50,188 nt of DNA from Epilithonimonas hispanica. Lineage in GTDB: Bacteria > Bacteroidota > Bacteroidia > Flavobacteriales > Weeksellaceae. The notes under the pieces were generated by a model. The model did not search any database, was not told the origin of the DNA, and worked only from the letters and a program-made list of their open reading frames with translations. The stretch is from positions 1 to 50,188 of the forward strand of contig NZ_QNUG01000027.1 of the NCBI RefSeq assembly GCF_003385395.1. Reading direction: 5' to 3'. Shown here piece after piece: positions 26,120 through 34,825 of this stretch (position 1 is its first letter; every line of letters starts with the position of its first letter). A program made the translations under genes and the position numbers.

Positions 26120-26150
26120 CAAAAATAAAGGTTTTTATTCTATCTCACAA
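26120..26150 (-). promoter_or_regulatory. Promoter of the His-tailed membrane protein gene
   Basis: TTG (26148-26150), 20 bases and TATTTTTG (26120-26127) on the minus strand match the consensus and fix the start codon at 26101. Confidence 0.7.
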
Positions 26151-26239
26151 AATTTCTGAATTGATTTTTTTCATTTTGCCGAATTTTTAGTTTTTAGTAT
26201 TTTCGTAAGGTTTTAAAAATGTTTGCTTTGCTGGGATTT

Positions 26240-26352
26240 TTTAACGCAAAGTCCGCAAAGAATTATAATTAAACAATCTGTTTTTAAGGTCGCAAAACCG
26301 TAAAACTTAGCAAGGAAAGATATTTCTTTACTTATTCAACGAGCTTTTGTGA
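26240..26352. repeat. Degenerate ACCACA-type repeat before fumC
   Basis: The left side reads TTAACGCAAAGTCCGCAAAG and the right side CTTTTGTGACTTTTGTGGTT, the latter close to the arm seen at 17613-17632. The arms no longer pair well. It occupies most of the upstream region of fumC and may therefore carry its promoter. Confidence 0.45.
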
Positions 26353-26386
26353 CTTTTGTGGTTAGATAAAATTTAAAAATTATACA

Positions 26387-27781
26387 ATGAGTTTCAGAAT
26401 CGAAAAAGACACGATGGGCGAAGTGCAGGTGCCTGCAGAGAAATTTTGGGGTGCGCAAACGGAGCGTTCTAGAAATAATTTCAAAATCGGTCCGGAAGGA
26501 AGTATGCCTCGCGAAATTATCGATGCATTTGCTTACCTGAAAAAAGCAGCAGCTTTTACTAATGCAGAATTGGGAGTGCTTTGCAACGAAAAAAGAGATG
26601 CAATCGGAAAAGTCTGCGACGAGATTCTTGCAGGAGAATTGTATGACCAATTTCCTTTGGTAATTTGGCAAACCGGTTCCGGAACGCAGTCTAATATGAA
26701 CGTGAACGAAGTTGTTGCCAACAAATCTCACGTAAACAGCGGAGGACAATTAGGCGAAAAAACTGAAGTTCATCCAAATGATGACGTGAACAAATCTCAG
26801 TCTTCCAACGATACTTATCCAACTGCGATGCACATTGCTGCTTATACTAAAGTTGTAAAAGATACGCTTCCGGCTTTGGAAAAGTTGAGAAATACCTTGG
26901 ACGAAAAAGCGAAGAAATTCCAGAATATTGTAAAAATCGGAAGAACGCACCTTATGGATGCAACGCCTTTGACGCTTGGACAGGAATTCTCTGGTTACGT
27001 TGCTCAATTGGATTATGCGAAAAAAGCTATTAATAATACGCTTGACCATTTGAAAGAGTTAGCTCTTGGTGGAACTGCAGTTGGAACAGGATTGAACACG
27101 CCAAAAGGTTATGATGTTGTGGTGGCAAAATATATTGCAGATTTCACAGGTCTTCCTTTTGTAACAGCTCCAAATAAATTCGAAGCTTTGGCAGCACACG
27201 ACGGAATTGTTGAAACTCACGGTGCATTGAAACAATTGGCCGTTTCTCTCTATAAAATTGCTCAAGATGTTAGATTGTTAGCTTCTGGTCCGCGTTCTGG
27301 AATTGGCGAAATTCATATTCCAGAAAACGAGCCTGGTTCTTCTATTATGCCTGGAAAAGTGAATCCTACACAGAACGAAGCTTTGACAATGGTTTGCGCT
27401 CAGGTTCTTGGAAATGATACAACGATTTCTTTTGCAGGAACGCAGGGAAATTATGAACTGAATGTTTTCAAACCTGTAATGGCAGCGAACTTCTTGCAGT
27501 CTGCACAATTGTTAGCTGATGCGATGATTTCTTTCAACGACCATTGTGCGGTTGGAATTGAGCCAAACGAACCGAGAATCAAGGAATTGGTTGATAAATC
27601 ATTAATGTTGGTGACCGCGCTTAACACGCACATCGGTTACGAAAATGCAGCAAAAATTGCTAAAACAGCACACAAAAACGGAACTACTTTGAAAGAAGAA
27701 GCGGTTAATCTTGGATTATTGACAGCAGAACAATTTGATGAATGGGTAAAACCAGAAGATATGGTGGGAAGCTTGAAATAA
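26387..27781 (+). CDS. fumC: Fumarate hydratase, class II
   Basis: 464 residues. It interconverts fumarate and malate in the TCA cycle, as a cytoplasmic homotetramer without iron-sulfur cluster. The signature [16 protein letters not shown] is intact, as are [14 protein letters not shown] and [20 protein letters not shown], the other two conserved regions of the superfamily. The start ([16 protein letters not shown]) is the standard family start. It is monocistronic with a clear terminator at 27813-27840. Confidence 0.96.
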   Translation: MSFRIEKDTMGEVQVPAEKFWGAQTERSRNNFKIGPEGSMPREIIDAFAYLKKAAAFTNAELGVLCNEKRDAIGKVCDEILAGELYDQFPLVIWQTGSGTQSNMNVNEVVANKSHVNSGGQLGEKTEVHPNDDVNKSQSSNDTYPTAMHIAAYTKVVKDTLPALEKLRNTLDEKAKKFQNIVKIGRTHLMDATPLTLGQEFSGYVAQLDYAKKAINNTLDHLKELALGGTAVGTGLNTPKGYDVVVAKYIADFTGLPFVTAPNKFEALAAHDGIVETHGALKQLAVSLYKIAQDVRLLASGPRSGIGEIHIPENEPGSSIMPGKVNPTQNEALTMVCAQVLGNDTTISFAGTQGNYELNVFKPVMAANFLQSAQLLADAMISFNDHCAVGIEPNEPRIKELVDKSLMLVTALNTHIGYENAAKIAKTAHKNGTTLKEEAVNLGLLTAEQFDEWVKPEDMVGSLK

Positions 27782-27812
27782 GATTTGAGATTTCAGACAC
27801 TATATAATAGAC

Positions 27813-27840
27813 AAACTCCGAGGTAATTCTCGGAGTTTTT
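27813..27840 (+). terminator. Terminator of fumC
   Basis: AAACTCCGAG pairs with CTCGGAGTTT around a 6-base loop and is followed by a T-rich tail. Confidence 0.9.
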
Positions 27841-27860
27841 ATTTTTATTAAATTTCACTT

Positions 27861-28421
27861 ATGAATATTGATACAATTCTTGACCAAATATTTCTTCTTC
27901 CAGAACAATCTAAATCAGTTTTAAAGAATCTAATTTCAAAAGTTGAGTTTCCGAAAGACAGTATTATTATCAAAGCCGGAAAAGTAGAAAAAACAATTTA
28001 TTTCATCAAAAAAGGAATTGTGAGAGCTTTTGTTCCACAAGAAAATCAAGATTTGACGTTTTGGTTCGGAAAAGAAGGTGCTGTCGTTTTACCAATGAAA
28101 AGCTATGTTGATAATAATCAGAATTATGAAAATATTCAGCTTTTGGAAGATTGTATTTTGTATCAATTGAAAATCGATGACTTGCGACAATTATTTGAAA
28201 CCGATATCAATATTGCGAATTGGGGAAGAAAATTAGCCGAGAAAGAATTGGTAAAAACTGAAGAATTATTTATTTCCAGACAGTTCAAAACTGCGAGTCA
28301 GCGTTATGAAGAACTTTTGACAAAACAAACAGAGATTATCCAGAGAGTTCAATTGGGTTATATTGCTTCTTATCTTGGAATTACTCAAGTTAGTCTTAGC
28401 AGAATCCGAAGTGAAATCTGA
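27861..28421 (+). CDS. Crp/Fnr-family transcriptional regulator
   Basis: 186 residues with an N-terminal cyclic-nucleotide-type barrel (KDSIIIKAGKVEKTIYFIKK) and a C-terminal helix-turn-helix (LGYIASYLGITQVSLSRIRS). It resembles the other two members of this family in the window in length and layout but is clearly distinct in sequence. The SMR exporter gene starts 72 bases downstream in the same direction, so it could control that gene, a common pairing of regulator and drug exporter in Bacteroidota. Ligand unknown. Confidence 0.88.
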   Translation: MNIDTILDQIFLLPEQSKSVLKNLISKVEFPKDSIIIKAGKVEKTIYFIKKGIVRAFVPQENQDLTFWFGKEGAVVLPMKSYVDNNQNYENIQLLEDCILYQLKIDDLRQLFETDINIANWGRKLAEKELVKTEELFISRQFKTASQRYEELLTKQTEIIQRVQLGYIASYLGITQVSLSRIRSEI

Positions 28422-28493
28422 TTATTTTTTAACATTTGTAAAAAGATTCAAAGCATTTGATTCGGAAATTTGCATCATTAAAATAATGAATAA

Positions 28494-28823
28494 ATGAACT
28501 GGATTTTTTTAATTCTTGGAGGTCTTTTTGAAGTTGGATTTACATCTTGTTTGGGAAAAGCCAAAGAAACATCGGGAACAGAATCTTATCTTTGGTACGC
28601 AGGATTCGGAATTTCTTTGCTTGCAAGTATGCTTCTATTAATCAAAGCAACACAAACACTTCCACTGGGAACAGCTTATGCAGTCTGGACGGGAATTGGC
28701 GCTGTTGGAACTGTTTTGGTCGGGATTTTTATCTTCAAAGAGCCAGCAACATTCTGGCGATTATTTTTTATTTTCACATTAATTGCTTCCATTGTTGGAC
28801 TGAAAGCCGTTTTTTCGCATTAA
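28494..28823 (+). CDS. SMR-family small multidrug or guanidinium exporter
   Basis: 109 residues, four membrane helices. Glu13 in helix 1 (GGLFEVGF) is the essential proton/substrate residue of the SMR family, and TLPLGTAYAVWTGIGAVGTVL is the conserved helix 3 region. GGLFEVGFTSCLGKAKET is more like the SugE/Gdx branch than EmrE; if so, guanidinium could be the natural substrate, but no guanidine riboswitch is visible upstream. The protein works as an antiparallel dimer in the inner membrane. It is probably linked to the Crp/Fnr gene ahead. Confidence 0.9.
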   Translation: MNWIFLILGGLFEVGFTSCLGKAKETSGTESYLWYAGFGISLLASMLLLIKATQTLPLGTAYAVWTGIGAVGTVLVGIFIFKEPATFWRLFFIFTLIASIVGLKAVFSH

Positions 28824-28838
28824 AATGCTAAAAAATCT

Positions 28839-28888
28839 AACCACATAGACACATAGAAAATATAATAAAACTATGTGTCTATGTGGTT
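28839..28888. repeat. ACCACA-type palindromic repeat, copy 3
   Basis: Perfect 18-bp arms, AACCACATAGACACATAG and its complement, around a 14-base loop. It separates the convergent SMR and ABC genes and may also act as a terminator. Confidence 0.8.
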
Positions 28889-28894
28889 TAAAAA

Positions 28895-29605
28895 TTAATT
28901 CGAAGTTACTTGGTCTGCAAAATATTGCTCCAAATCTCTTAGCGTTTCCGGCGAAGTTTGGATATCTCTTACCAATTCACCTTTGTTAATAACCACAATT
29001 CTTTCACAAACTTCTGTCGTGTGAGCCAAATCGTGACTGGAAATCAGGAAAGTGGAATCTGAGTTTTGTGACCAATCTCTGATGAGGTTTTTCAGTTTGA
29101 TTTGAGTTGAAGGGTCAAGGTTTGCGAAAGGCTCATCGAGAATGATAATTGCAGGCGTTCCAATTAACGCACCGATGATTCCGACTTTCTTCATATTTCC
29201 TTTGGAAAGGTCGCGGATGTATTTTTTCGCATTCAGGATTTCTCCGTTGAAGAAGTCAGTGAAGTTTTTCAGGAATTCGTCAACATTCGCTTTGCTTTGT
29301 CCTCTTAATTCTCCCAAGAAATAGAAATATTCTTCGGGAGTCAAATAGCCAATAAGAAAAGTCTCGTCGATAAATGCACCGACTTTGTTTTTCCAGTTTT
29401 CGGATTCGTTGACTTTTTCTTCGTCTATGGAAACAAATCCTGAACTTGGTTCTATCAAATCCAGAATCAAACTGAATAAGGTAGTTTTTCCGGCACCGTT
29501 ATTCCCGACTAAGCCAATGGTTTGACCTTTTGGAAATTTTAGGTTCTCGATGGATAAGACTTTTTTTGTTTCGTAAACTTTGGAGAGGTTATTTATTGTT
29601 ATCAT
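28895..29605 (-). CDS. ABC transporter ATP-binding protein
   Basis: 236 residues with Walker A GLVGNNGAGKTT, signature LSKGNMKKVG, Walker B AIIILDEPFANLDP and the H-loop SSHD. It belongs to the exporter-type ATPases that pair with separate multi-helix permeases. The neighbour upstream in the same direction (42 bases apart) encodes a ten-or-so-helix DUF5687 protein, its evident partner. Substrate unknown. Confidence 0.9.
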   Translation of the reverse strand: MITINNLSKVYETKKVLSIENLKFPKGQTIGLVGNNGAGKTTLFSLILDLIEPSSGFVSIDEEKVNESENWKNKVGAFIDETFLIGYLTPEEYFYFLGELRGQSKANVDEFLKNFTDFFNGEILNAKKYIRDLSKGNMKKVGIIGALIGTPAIIILDEPFANLDPSTQIKLKNLIRDWSQNSDSTFLISSHDLAHTTEVCERIVVINKGELVRDIQTSPETLRDLEQYFADQVTSN

Positions 29606-29647
29606 TTATTTTAGATATTAGAAGTGAGAGATTAGATTTTAGATTTT

Positions 29648-31111
29648 TTAGTTTCCTTTGAAGGCTTTGATGGTTGAATATTTTTCTTTTTTATACAATT
29701 TTACAATGAAATCGAAGAATTTTTCTCTGAGGAAAAAACCAATCAATCCCAAAACACCCAAACTCGTCACAGCTGCTGTTGTTCCGAAAAAATATTTTGA
29801 AACTCCGAAAACGGCCATTGGTAAAACCATTTGTGGCAACATCAATATGATATTTTTGAAACTGAAATTATTCTTTTTCCCTATCGATTTCCCTCTCGCA
29901 TTCAGGTCAACTGGATTTTTGTTATAGGCTCCAGACAGCAAAACGACTTGTGAATTAACACCAATATTGTAAAGTCTAGCCGCTAGAAACGTGAAATACA
30001 AATCCCAACTCACAAACGCGTAACCAACCGCCAAAACCATACTCACGGCAACAGCGCTCACAATCATCCACCATTTTGCTTTCAGATATTCTTTGTAAGG
30101 AACATTAAGCGTCATCATCAGCGGGTAATAGGAACTATCAAATGAAGGAACTCTCTGCCCAAACAAAAACAAAAATCCACCTGTTACGAAAAGTCCCATA
30201 AACAATTGCATATAAGCTGTTTTGTAAGCAGGAGAACTGAATAAAAGCAAACCGTAAAATAAGAACAGAAAACTTCCCAAAGCAATGGATTTTGCTGCTT
30301 TGCTACGTTTTATCATTCGGATATCGTTGTTGATGAAAGTTCCAAGAACGCCGTATTTATTCAGGAATTGGATATTTTCTGTCTTTCCAACTTCCTGCTT
30401 CATTTCAAGACCTTTGTCTAGATAGAAATTGTCTCGGATGTATTTTCTCGTGAAAACGAAACCGACAATCATCATTAAAATCGGAACAACAATGAGCCAC
30501 CAATGATTATAGAAACTCATAAAAACCATCTCGGAAACACTTGATAATGAAATGATTTTATAATAATCTAATCCTCCTGCAAGAACCAAAAGTCCACCCA
30601 CAATCCACACAACTGCATCTTTTCCATTCAGAAGAATGTTCACAAAATTGCTGAAAAACGTGATAATGATAATTGCAAAAATCCAAGAAAAACTTCCGGC
30701 AACAGAATAGCCATTGTAAAGTAAAATTCCTAAAAGCGGAAGGTAAACAAAAAGTCCACCCCAGCTGAAAAACGACGTAAAAGTTTTGCTAATCATATAA
30801 TTGACCAGTGTACTTTTTTTGATGTTCATCGTGAGAAAAGGTTTGATGTTCTGAGTCGGCATCTGCTGGAAAAAATATCTCAGAAACAAATCTGCCATCA
30901 ACCAATAAATCAGAAACTTGCTAATGAAAGGCAATGGATTGATATGTAATTCTTTTTTTGGGAAATAAAATGCACCAAATGCCAGAAAAACAAATAATGC
31001 TAAAATGTACAATACTCCCAAAAGTTGGAAAATCTTAACAATGATATTGGCTGCCAAAGAACTGGACCTGAAAAAACTTTTGAATTCTAATCTGATAAAT
31101 CGTTGCAGCAT
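29648..31111 (-). CDS. DUF5687 family ABC-type permease
   Basis: 487 residues, strongly hydrophobic, with roughly ten to twelve membrane helices and a cytoplasmic polar segment at about 225-260 (DKGLEMKQEVGKTENIQF). The N-terminus MLQRFIRLEFKSFFRSSS is typical of DUF5687, a Bacteroidota family encoded next to ABC ATPases. Together with the downstream ATPase it should form an ABC-2-like exporter. The cargo is unknown. It is divergent from dnaB over 183 bases. Confidence 0.82.
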   Translation of the reverse strand: MLQRFIRLEFKSFFRSSSLAANIIVKIFQLLGVLYILALFVFLAFGAFYFPKKELHINPLPFISKFLIYWLMADLFLRYFFQQMPTQNIKPFLTMNIKKSTLVNYMISKTFTSFFSWGGLFVYLPLLGILLYNGYSVAGSFSWIFAIIIITFFSNFVNILLNGKDAVVWIVGGLLVLAGGLDYYKIISLSSVSEMVFMSFYNHWWLIVVPILMMIVGFVFTRKYIRDNFYLDKGLEMKQEVGKTENIQFLNKYGVLGTFINNDIRMIKRSKAAKSIALGSFLFLFYGLLLFSSPAYKTAYMQLFMGLFVTGGFLFLFGQRVPSFDSSYYPLMMTLNVPYKEYLKAKWWMIVSAVAVSMVLAVGYAFVSWDLYFTFLAARLYNIGVNSQVVLLSGAYNKNPVDLNARGKSIGKKNNFSFKNIILMLPQMVLPMAVFGVSKYFFGTTAAVTSLGVLGLIGFFLREKFFDFIVKLYKKEKYSTIKAFKGN

Positions 31112-31260
31112 AGGACTAATATTTTTGTTAAATTTAATAAATTCGGAATTTGCTAATATTTCTATCTATTAAGTTCCATTTTTCGAGAAAATGTTACAAA
31201 TTATTTTAATTTATCAACATTTGAATACGTAAAATGTTAGTTGTTTGCATATAACTAAAA

Positions 31261-31290
31261 TTGATAAAACTTTCAAAAATTATATCTTTG
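31261..31290 (+). promoter_or_regulatory. Promoter of dnaB
   Basis: TTG (31261-31263), 19 bases, TATCTTTG (31283-31290). The start codon is only 4 bases further on, which places the transcription start at or next to the ATG. Confidence 0.65.
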
Positions 31291-31294
31291 TACA

Positions 31295-32866
31295 ATGGCA
31301 CAAAAGGACACATTATCATCGCTTACGCAGGGTAATTTTGCAAAGGAACTCTCTATTTCAGATGGCAAAATGCCACCCAATGCATTAGACTTTGAGAAAA
31401 TCGTCATCGGAACTTTTCTAATCGATAGAAAGGGTCTAGATCATTCTATTGACTTATTGACACCCGAAGTTTTCTACGACCCGAGACATCAGACGATTTT
31501 TGCTACAATTCTAAAACTGTATGAAAGCAATTCACCAATTGATTTGATGACTGTTATTCAGGATTTAAAAAAGAATGAAAAACTGAATCTTGCCGGCGGT
31601 GACCATTACATCATCGATTTGACAATGGGTGTAAGTTCTTCTGCGCATATCGAATACCATGTGCGTGTGATTCTTGAAAAATATATTCTTCGTTCTTTGA
31701 TTAATGTTTCAGCCAATGTTATCGATAGTTCTTACAAAGAATCAACCGACGTTTTCGAATTGTTGGACAAAGCTGAACAATCGTTTTTTGAAATCACGAA
31801 TGGAACCATTAAGAAAGGTTTCGATACCGCGAATTCATTAGTAAAAGAAGCGATTGACAAAATCAAAGCGCTAAAAGATAAAGAAGGATTATCCGGAGTT
31901 CCATCTGGGTTTACTGCCCTTGACAAAGAAACCGGAGGTTGGCAAAACTCTGACCTCATCATCATTGCAGCAAGACCTGCGATGGGTAAAACGGCTTTCA
32001 TCCTTTCTATGGCAAGAAACATTTGTGTTGACCACAATATTCCAATGGCACTATTCTCTTTGGAGATGGCATCGGTACAGTTGATTACAAGGATGATTTC
32101 TTCAGAAACTGGGATTTCTTCTGAGAAATTGAGAAAAGGTCAAATGTCAGATGATGAGTGGCAAAGACTCTTCACCAACGTTTCTGCTTTGGAAAATGCG
32201 CCACTTTATATTGATGAAACGCCTTCGCTTTCTATATTCGATTTTAGGGCAAAGTGCCGAAGATTGGTAATGCAACATGGCGTTAAGATGATTATGGTAG
32301 ATTATCTCCAGCTGATGACCGCTAGTTCCGGAAAAGGAGGAGGAAACCGTGAGCAGGAGATTTCTATGATTTCTCGTTCCTTAAAAGCCATCGCAAAAGA
32401 ATTGAATGTCCCTGTAATCGCCCTGTCTCAGCTTTCCAGAAGTGTGGAAACAAGACCAGGCAAAAGACCGATGCTTTCTGACCTTAGGGAATCCGGAGCG
32501 ATTGAGCAGGATGCGGATATTGTATCTTTCATCTTTCGACCAGAATATTATAAAATTGCGTTTTGGGACAATGACGAAGAAGGCGCGGAAACGAGTACAG
32601 AAAACCAAGCCGAAATCATTATTGCAAAACATAGAAATGGTGCAACGGCAGACGTTCGTTTAGCTTTCCACAAAAACATTGGTAAATTCGCCGACCTTGG
32701 AACGAATTACGAATATACGCCTTCCAACTTTGGACAAAAAGACGAGCCTTCTGGATTTGATAAAATAAATATCACCATTGACCCCGGCGCAGCCTTTGGA
32801 TTACCTAACAACAATCAATTGTCTGGTTCTGCAATGAATGATGACGATGATGATATGCCTTTCTAA
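31295..32866 (+). CDS. dnaB: Replicative DNA helicase DnaB
   Basis: 523 residues. The N-terminal primase-interacting domain (about 25-130) and the RecA-like helicase domain are both present; Walker A is AARPAMGKTAF, Walker B is MIMVDYLQLM, and the conserved SQLSRSVETR and SDLRESGAIEQDADIV follow. There is no intein. The C-terminus is an acidic tail (D-D-D-D-D-M-P-F). It is the hexameric helicase of the replication fork. The mRNA may be leaderless given the promoter position. rnhA follows after 75 bases. Confidence 0.97.
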   Translation: MAQKDTLSSLTQGNFAKELSISDGKMPPNALDFEKIVIGTFLIDRKGLDHSIDLLTPEVFYDPRHQTIFATILKLYESNSPIDLMTVIQDLKKNEKLNLAGGDHYIIDLTMGVSSSAHIEYHVRVILEKYILRSLINVSANVIDSSYKESTDVFELLDKAEQSFFEITNGTIKKGFDTANSLVKEAIDKIKALKDKEGLSGVPSGFTALDKETGGWQNSDLIIIAARPAMGKTAFILSMARNICVDHNIPMALFSLEMASVQLITRMISSETGISSEKLRKGQMSDDEWQRLFTNVSALENAPLYIDETPSLSIFDFRAKCRRLVMQHGVKMIMVDYLQLMTASSGKGGGNREQEISMISRSLKAIAKELNVPVIALSQLSRSVETRPGKRPMLSDLRESGAIEQDADIVSFIFRPEYYKIAFWDNDEEGAETSTENQAEIIIAKHRNGATADVRLAFHKNIGKFADLGTNYEYTPSNFGQKDEPSGFDKINITIDPGAAFGLPNNNQLSGSAMNDDDDDMPF

Positions 32867-32941
32867 TGTAATGATTGATAAATAATAGTTGATAATTGAT
32901 TTGAATACAAAACAACAATTAATCATTAATTTTTTTCTAAT

Positions 32942-33418
32942 TTGAGAATCGAAATCTTTACAGATGGCGCTTGCAGTGGAAACCCCGGACCTGGCGGTTA
33001 CGGAATTCTAATGCGTGTTCCCGAAAAAAAATATCAGAAAACCTACTCCAAAGGATTCCGGAAAACCACGAATAACAGAATGGAATTGATGGCTGTGATC
33101 GTAGCTCTTGGAAATCTGAGAACTTCCGATAACGATGTCCATATCTATACTGATAGCAAATATGTTGCAGACGCCATTAATCAAAAATGGATTTACGGTT
33201 GGATAAAACGAGGTTGGAAAAATGTGAAAAATCCCGACCTTTGGCAAGTATTTTATAAACTCTATCAACTTCACAATCCTAAAATCCATTGGATAAAAGG
33301 TCACGCTGGTCATCCAGAAAATGAAATTTGTGACCAATTAGCCGTGGCTGCAGCCAAATCTGGAAAATTGGAGATTGACTCTTATTTTGAGAATCAGAGT
33401 GATGGAGGGATTTTTTAA
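32942..33418 (+). CDS. rnhA: Ribonuclease HI
   Basis: 158 residues. It removes RNA from RNA-DNA hybrids in replication. Active-site acidic residues are visible: Asp8 (FTDGACSGNPGPGG), Glu48 (NNRMELMAV), Asp71 (YTDSKYV) and the Asp in EICDQLA. The start must be TTG at 32942: the frame is closed by TAA 15 bases upstream, no ATG is available, and the residues after it match the normal family start. It is probably co-transcribed with dnaB. Confidence 0.94.
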   Translation: MRIEIFTDGACSGNPGPGGYGILMRVPEKKYQKTYSKGFRKTTNNRMELMAVIVALGNLRTSDNDVHIYTDSKYVADAINQKWIYGWIKRGWKNVKNPDLWQVFYKLYQLHNPKIHWIKGHAGHPENEICDQLAVAAAKSGKLEIDSYFENQSDGGIF

Positions 33419-33441
33419 TCTATGCCGATTATTTCATAAGC

Positions 33442-33750
33442 TTATTTCTTCGCATTAGCATTTACGTAAGCTAAAACCCAGTTGGTTTCTTCCGCTGTTA
33501 ATTTTGCTTTTGGTGCCATTGCTGCCATAATAGGTTTCCAATCTTCCACTGTGAAATCAGAAGGTGTTGGTAAGCCGTGACATCTCCCGCAACGTAGGCT
33601 GTACAAATCTTCTCCTTTTTTAAGAATCTCTTCATTAGAAAGATTGGCAATTGCAGAATTGGTTTCAGAAGTTGGAGATGTTGTTTGTTGCGTTTTACAA
33701 GAATAGACAATTACGCCCAATAGACACAAACTGTATATGTATTTTTTCAT
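33442..33750 (-). CDS. Cytochrome c-type lipoprotein
   Basis: 102 residues from the Met at 33750, chosen because MKKYIYSLCLLGVIVYSC gives a clean lipoprotein signal; an earlier in-frame Met at 33774 adds only 8 polar residues. One haem-binding motif C-G-R-C-H is present, with a plausible distal Met in MAAMAPKAKL. It is therefore a small membrane-anchored monohaem electron carrier in the periplasm. Redox partner unknown; no oxidase gene is adjacent. Confidence 0.85.
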   Translation of the reverse strand: MKKYIYSLCLLGVIVYSCKTQQTTSPTSETNSAIANLSNEEILKKGEDLYSLRCGRCHGLPTPSDFTVEDWKPIMAAMAPKAKLTAEETNWVLAYVNANAKK

Positions 33751-33838
33751 TATTTTTGAATTTGATTTTATCAAAAGTAATCAATTTGGTTGCAGATAAA
33801 ACTAGCCAATCGTAATTTGTAATTATTCCAAATTCCCA

Positions 33839-34825
33839 ATGACAAAACAACTCAGCTTGCAGGATTATATCGATGGAATCCAATCTTCGGACAAAAGGAT
33901 TTTGGGAAAAGCGATTACTCTTGTCGAAAGTAAAAAGCCTGAGCACAGAAAAATCGCAGATCAATTACTGAAAGAAATCTTACCATTCACAGGAAAATCT
34001 GTTCGAGTTGGAATTACCGGAGTTCCTGGTGCTGGAAAATCAACATTTATTGAAAATTTTGGGAAATTAGCAATTGGACAAGGGAAAAAAGTGGCTGTTT
34101 TAGCAATTGATCCAAGTTCATCCATCAACAAAGGAAGTATTCTCGGTGATAAAACCAGAATGGAAGAACTCGCTAAAGATCCAAATGCGTTTATCCGTCC
34201 AAGTCCAAGCTCCGGATTTTTGGGAGGAATTGCGAATACAACTTTTGAAAGTCTTTTGATTTGTGAAGCCGGAGGTTATGATTACATATTAATAGAAACT
34301 GTTGGCGTTGGTCAAAGTGAAACTCTCGTCAATGATATTACGGACGTTTTTCTTTTTCTAAAAGTCATCGGAACTGGCGACGAATTGCAGGGAATCAAGC
34401 GTGGAATAATGGAAATGGCGGATTTGATTTTCATTAATAAAGTCAATTCTGAGAATCTTTCAAAAGCTAAAATGACGAAAACCGAATTGACAAGAGCCTT
34501 ACAATTTATTACTCCGAAAGAAAAAAATTGGAAAATCCCTGTGATTCTTGGTTCAGCTTTGGAAAAAACGGGATTGGATGAAGTGTTTAATAAAATTGAA
34601 GATTATACTTCGTTAAAAATAAAAAACGGAACTTTCCTAGAAACCAGAAAAAATCAAGCGCAAAAACGCTTCGAATTTTGGGTCAAAGAATACATTCTTG
34701 AAAAGGCAAAAAATGACCACTTGCTGGAAAATTCTTTCCAAGAACATAAAAAAAATGCTTCAGAACTGTTTTCTAATCCAAGTTCTGAAGCGAGTGATTT
34801 TGTAAAGAAATTATTGGGTAATTAA
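33839..34825 (+). CDS. meaB: MeaB/ArgK-type G3E GTPase
   Basis: 328 residues. Walker A (GVPGAGKSTF), GDKTRMEELAKDPNAFIRPS and LIETVGVGQSE are characteristic of MeaB, the GTPase chaperone that gates B12 loading into methylmalonyl-CoA mutase and protects it. The mutase genes are not in this window. The gene ends directly against the convergent DUF4251 gene: the two stop codons touch without any spacer. Confidence 0.92.
   Translation: MTKQLSLQDYIDGIQSSDKRILGKAITLVESKKPEHRKIADQLLKEILPFTGKSVRVGITGVPGAGKSTFIENFGKLAIGQGKKVAVLAIDPSSSINKGSILGDKTRMEELAKDPNAFIRPSPSSGFLGGIANTTFESLLICEAGGYDYILIETVGVGQSETLVNDITDVFLFLKVIGTGDELQGIKRGIMEMADLIFINKVNSENLSKAKMTKTELTRALQFITPKEKNWKIPVILGSALEKTGLDEVFNKIEDYTSLKIKNGTFLETRKNQAQKRFEFWVKEYILEKAKNDHLLENSFQEHKKNASELFSNPSSEASDFVKKLLGN

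Noticed and set aside
25500-28890. CRISPR-like array from repeated ACCACATAG units
   Set aside because: Repeats are isolated palindromes in different spacers, without regular unit-spacer spacing and without cas genes.
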